NCBI GenBank assembly: GCA_938008185.1
Contig: CALLLR010000181.1
Span: 1-45,149, forward strand
Origin: an uncultured Saprospiraceae bacterium
GTDB lineage: Bacteria; Bacteroidota; Bacteroidia; Chitinophagales; Saprospiraceae
Reading direction: 5' to 3'
DNA: 45,149 bases
Shown here: piece by piece, positions 42,248 through 45,149 of the stretch
Layout of the letters: the number at the start of each line of letters is the position of its first letter
How positions within the stretch are numbered: position 1 is the stretch's first letter
Notes under the pieces: model-generated
What the model saw: the letters and a program-made list of their open reading frames with translations, nothing else
Databases searched by the model: none
Told to the model about the DNA's origin: nothing
Position numbers and translations under genes: made by a program

Positions 42248-43555
42248 ATGAAAAATAATATACCGACAATATTGATCACCGCCTACGCCGTCAATCCGTA
42301 CAAAGGTTCAGAGGATGGTACCGGTTGGAATATGGTCGCCGAGATTGCGAAACAACAAAAAACGGTGGTCATCACCAGAGAAAACAATCAAGAAGCCATC
42401 GAAAAATTTTTAAAAGAAAATTCCCTCTCACAGGTGGATAATTTAAACTTTGAATATTTTGATTTGCCCTACTGGATGCGATTTTGGAAAAAAGGAGGGA
42501 GAGGCGCCCTACTCTATTTTTATCTTTGGCAGATGGGTCTGGTATTTTTTATTCTTAAAAAGAAAATTCAATTTGACATTGCCCATCATCTTAATTTCCA
42601 TAATGACTGGACGTCCAGTTTTCTCTGGCTACTTGGCAAACCGCTCGTTTGGGGCCCCATCGGACATCATCCCGCGACTCCAAAAAAATATTTGATGGGT
42701 AGTGCCGGAAAAAAGGAGTACCTGCTTGATCGATTTAAATGGAACGTAAAAAATTTTTTTTGGAACGTTGATCCTTTTCTAAAAATCACCAAATGGAAGG
42801 CGAAAAAAATCATTACCATCAATAGTAGCGTTGCCAGTTGTTTAGGGCTTGATCCACATAAAGAAATCAGGCTGCCCGCCGTCGCAGCCAGTATTCCAAG
42901 AGACCACAAAGATCATTTTAATAGTTATTTAAATTCAAAAAATAATGAATTTAATGTTTTATCCGTCGGACGGTTTGTTCCGTTAAAAGGCTTTGATATT
43001 ACAATTAAATCCTTTGGACATTTTTACCATACGCAGGAATCTGCTGTACAAAAAAAATTACAATTAACCCTGGTCGGCAAGGGGCCACAAAAGCCAGCGT
43101 TGGTAGAATTAGTAAATTCGTTGGGGCTTCAGGAGGTGGTTCAGTTTATTGAGTGGATGCCCAAATCGGAACTGCACCGTTATTTCCGGACAGCTGCGCT
43201 CTTCCTCTTTCCTTCCCACGAAGGAGCCGGCATGGTGATTCCAGAAGCCCTGTCTTTTAATTTGCCGATACTTTGTTTTGATAATGAGGGGCCGGGAGAA
43301 TTGATGGACGATTCTTGCGGATTTAAAGTTCCGTACACAACGCCCGCAGTAAGCATCCTGAAATTTTCAAGATATTTAGATCTACTCTTTCACTCCGATG
43401 AAAAGCGATTTGCACTGTCGCAAGGAGCAGGAATTTATTTTAAAAATAATTTAACCTGGGAGAGAAAAGGAAAAATCATCACCAAAGCTTATCAGGACCT
43501 ATTATTTCCTGATCAGTCCCTAAAAACGACTTATACACCACTCGTCGAAGCTTAA
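42248..43555 (+). CDS. Glycosyltransferase family 4
   Basis: Start chosen at 42248 (MKNNIPTILITAYAVNPYKGSEDGTGWNMV), 14 bp after the acyltransferase stop; the ORF-track start 42212 would add 12 residues that overlap the previous gene. The 435-residue protein has the GT4 N-terminal signature AVNPYKGSEDGTGWN, an HHLNFHNDWTSSF acceptor-side segment, and a Glycos_transf_1 half (NVLSVGRFVPLKGFDITIKSF; LTLVGKGPQKPALVELV; LFPSHEGAGMVIPEALSFNLPILCFD). The EGAGMVIPE motif is the donor-binding EX7E. It probably adds one sugar to the repeat unit. It lies 11 bp before the last glycosyltransferase. Confidence 0.9.
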   Translation: MKNNIPTILITAYAVNPYKGSEDGTGWNMVAEIAKQQKTVVITRENNQEAIEKFLKENSLSQVDNLNFEYFDLPYWMRFWKKGGRGALLYFYLWQMGLVFFILKKKIQFDIAHHLNFHNDWTSSFLWLLGKPLVWGPIGHHPATPKKYLMGSAGKKEYLLDRFKWNVKNFFWNVDPFLKITKWKAKKIITINSSVASCLGLDPHKEIRLPAVAASIPRDHKDHFNSYLNSKNNEFNVLSVGRFVPLKGFDITIKSFGHFYHTQESAVQKKLQLTLVGKGPQKPALVELVNSLGLQEVVQFIEWMPKSELHRYFRTAALFLFPSHEGAGMVIPEALSFNLPILCFDNEGPGELMDDSCGFKVPYTTPAVSILKFSRYLDLLFHSDEKRFALSQGAGIYFKNNLTWERKGKIITKAYQDLLFPDQSLKTTYTPLVEA

Positions 43556-43566
43556 TTATCAAGACC

Positions 43567-44643
43567 ATGAAAAAAATTATCTGTGCGCACCTTTACAACG
43601 ATTACAGTGGCAGTCCTTTGGTACTATCCACCATCATCAAATCATTTTGCGCCAATGGCTTTGCGGTAGAAATTATAACTTCTACCGAAGCACCTGGTTT
43701 TTTATCTGATCTCAAAGCAAGGATCATTTCTAACAACTATAAGTTTGTCAATAGCCGGTATCTGAGACTGGTTCTCTTTTTAATTTGTCAGGTAAAGATG
43801 TTTTTTCAAACTTTACGTTACCGAAAAGAACCGGTCGTTATTTACGTCAATACTTTACTGCCATTTGGGGTCGCACTCGCTGGCAAACTCATGGGAAAGA
43901 AAGTAATTTATCATATTCACGAAACTTCTCTGAAACCACTTTTACTCAAAAATTTTTTAAAATGGATAGCTGCCAGTACCGCCAGTGAAGTTATTTATGT
44001 ATCAAGATTTTTAGCAGAAACAGAAAAGCTTCCGATCGTTTCGTCCAAAGTGATCTATAATTCCTTATCCGATGAATTTATTAAAACCGCAAAAGAAAGT
44101 TTATTACAGCCTGTCAACCATTCAATTTTCCGGGTATTGATGTTGTGTTCACTGAAAGGCTACAAAGGGGTTCACAGGTTTGTGGACCTTGCCAGGAAAT
44201 TACCTGCCTTAAGTTTTGATTTAGTTTTAAATGCCACATCAGAAGAAATTGATTTGTTTTTTAATAAAGTGGTATTGCCCAAAAACTTATATCTTTATCC
44301 TAAACAAAGTAATGTACATCCATTTTTTAAAAAAGCAAGCTTGGTTTTAAATCTATCCCATCCGGAAGAATGGATCGAGACGTTCGGGATGACGCTGATC
44401 GAAGCCATGCAGTATGGGTTGCCTGTGATAGCACCACCGGTGGGAGGTCCTGCAGAAATCGTAATCTCCGGATTCAACGGTTATCTGATTGATCAGCGAA
44501 ATGAAAAAGCCTTGTCCAATCGAATCATTCGCCTGGCAATGGATAAGCATGGCTACCAGAAGTTATCCAAAAATGCGATTCAATATGTAAAAAGATTTTC
44601 GAGAAAAAATGCGGAAAGCCGAATATTGGATTTGATTGGTTAG
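43567..44643 (+). CDS. Glycosyltransferase family 4, last gene of the operon
   Basis: A 358-residue GT-B glycosyltransferase: ICAHLYNDYSGSPLVLSTIIKSF at the N-terminus, VIYVNTLLPFGVALAGKLMGKKVIYHIHETSL in the acceptor half, and a Glycos_transf_1 half with VLMLCSLKGYKGVHRFVDLARKL and HPEEWIETFGMTLIEAMQYGLPVIAPPVGGPAEIV. It is the third GT4-type enzyme of the cluster, so the repeat unit probably holds at least four sugars, counting the initiating one. No terminator was recognised after it; a dispersed repeat follows. Confidence 0.9.
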   Translation: MKKIICAHLYNDYSGSPLVLSTIIKSFCANGFAVEIITSTEAPGFLSDLKARIISNNYKFVNSRYLRLVLFLICQVKMFFQTLRYRKEPVVIYVNTLLPFGVALAGKLMGKKVIYHIHETSLKPLLLKNFLKWIAASTASEVIYVSRFLAETEKLPIVSSKVIYNSLSDEFIKTAKESLLQPVNHSIFRVLMLCSLKGYKGVHRFVDLARKLPALSFDLVLNATSEEIDLFFNKVVLPKNLYLYPKQSNVHPFFKKASLVLNLSHPEEWIETFGMTLIEAMQYGLPVIAPPVGGPAEIVISGFNGYLIDQRNEKALSNRIIRLAMDKHGYQKLSKNAIQYVKRFSRKNAESRILDLIG

Positions 44644-44705
44644 AGCTAGTCTGGAATTTGCCTTGGGCTGAAAGTCAGTAGATTAGGATTCTGACAAAGT
44701 GAACT

Positions 44706-44792
44706 ACCCCAACCCAAGGGTACGGGAAATTCTAAACATCGATTAAAAAATAACGCGTTTAGCGAGCTAAACAAGTATTTTGTTAGGAAGTA
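44706..44792. repeat. Dispersed repeat, copy 2 (GGGAAATTCTAAACAT element)
   Basis: GGGAAATTCTAAACATCGATTAAAAA (44724-44749) matches 8341-8366 with one change, and both copies end in GTTAGGAAG (44782-44790 here). This copy is about 25 bases longer and contains a small hairpin (GTTTAG-CGAG-CTAAAC). It occupies much of the 346 bp gap after the exopolysaccharide operon, where no gene was seen. Confidence 0.6.
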
Positions 44793-44921
44793 AGTCTTAA
44801 AAGATATTGATTTTCAGTTAACAGAAATTTGGATATGCTCTTAATTGGGCTGCTGAATTTTTAAGAAACCATTTATTTTTCCATTGGAGTATTTGGGGAA
44901 GTCTGCCGAGGAGGGAAAACC

Positions 44922-44962
44922 AGGAAACAAAACAGCCGACCCAAGATGAATTGGATCGGCTG
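44922..44962 (-). terminator. Intrinsic terminator of the RRM gene
   Basis: On the minus strand, CAGCCGATCCAA and TTGGGTCGGCTG form a 12-base stem (one G-U pair) with a six-base loop, followed by TTTTGTTT. Confidence 0.85.
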
Positions 44963-44989
44963 GTGAATTGTCTAATTTAGGTTCGGTGA

Positions 44990-45149
44990 TTACCGACGGT
45001 TGTATCCGCCGCCGCCGCCGTAGCCGCCGCCGTAACCTCCACCGCCTCCGCGGTTTCCGCCACCACCATAACCACCTCGGTTATTGTTTCTTGGTGCACG
45101 TGGTTCTGCTTTTTTCACAACGATAGTTCTACCGTCAAATTCCTGATCG
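44990..45149 (-). CDS. Glycine-rich RRM RNA-binding protein (C-terminal part, cut by window edge)
   Basis: Only the last 52 residues are present. They begin DQEFDGRTIVVKKAEPRAP, the last strand of an RNA-recognition motif (compare the family's FDGRTIVVNEA...P), and end with a Gly/Tyr/Arg-rich tail (NNNRGGYGGGGNRGGGGGYGGGYGG). This is the layout of the small glycine-rich RRM proteins found in Bacteroidota and cyanobacteria, which bind single-stranded RNA and are often linked to cold response. The CCGCCG-rich DNA here codes the Gly tail and is not a separate repeat. A good terminator follows. It is transcribed towards the exopolysaccharide operon. Confidence 0.88.
   Translation of the reverse strand, partial: DQEFDGRTIVVKKAEPRAPRNNNRGGYGGGGNRGGGGGYGGGYGGGGGYNRR

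Noticed and set aside
45002-45060. CCGCCG-rich tract resembling a microsatellite
   Set aside because: It is the coding sequence of the Gly-rich tail of the RRM protein, in frame, and interrupted by Tyr, Arg and Asn codons.

Overview
The window looks like chromosome from a free-living Bacteroidota bacterium, most likely the Saprospiria/Lewinella-Haliscomenobacter side of the phylum (inference from gene content, not a database match). The signs are type IX secretion (T9SS) sorting domains of both type A and type B, a PorP/SprF-family protein, a choice-of-anchor B (LVIvD) protein, WG-repeat and OmpA lipoproteins, bacteroidetal -7 boxes of the form TAnnTTTG, weak Shine-Dalgarno sequences, and a Gly-rich RRM protein. 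No rRNA, tRNA, CRISPR array, transposase or phage gene was seen.

Region 1 (about 0.3-13.8 kb) is a mixed set of short transcription units with visibly higher G+C: a T9SS-secreted choice-of-anchor B protein, a TMEM43-family membrane protein, a periplasmic N-acetylmuramoyl-L-alanine amidase, a small T9SS cargo, a secreted unknown protein, a ten-repeat WG lipoprotein, an OmpA-type lipoprotein, a 102-residue orphan protein between two intrinsic terminators, a NamZ-type (DUF1343) exo-muramidase lipoprotein and one unknown protein. The envelope and peptidoglycan theme is strong.

Region 2 (about 13.8-26 kb) holds a giant 2162-residue T9SS protein with seven VCBS repeats, then a three-gene operon: a DUF1972 glycosyltransferase, a six-bladed NHL protein with a type B (CHU_C) sorting domain, and a PorP/SprF domain fused to thrombospondin type 3 repeats and an OmpA domain. 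The last two look like a secreted substrate with its own outer-membrane docking partner.

Region 3 (about 26-31.6 kb) has an orphan XdhC/CoxI protein and, on the minus strand, an NtrC-family sigma-54 activator followed by a soluble hybrid histidine kinase with PAS, HisKA, HATPase, REC and HPt domains.

Region 4 (31.9-44.6 kb) is a co-directional ten-gene Wzx/Wzy-type exopolysaccharide cluster (Wza, Wzc-like, Wzx, Wzy, three glycosyltransferases, a hexapeptide acyltransferase, and two unusual kinase-like proteins). It has no initiating sugar-phosphate transferase. A Gly-rich RRM protein is cut by the right edge.

The most interesting signal ties regions 2-4 together. A near-identical dyad, TTCCCAAAATGAGAA or a close variant, lies upstream of the giant T9SS gene, the DUF1972/NHL/PorP operon and the exopolysaccharide operon. 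In each case a GG-N10-G(C/A) sigma-54-like box follows at 80, 80 and 92 bp from the dyad centre. A fourth copy lies upstream of the amidase. My working model is that the NtrC-family regulator encoded here binds this dyad and co-ordinates surface polysaccharide with T9SS surface proteins.
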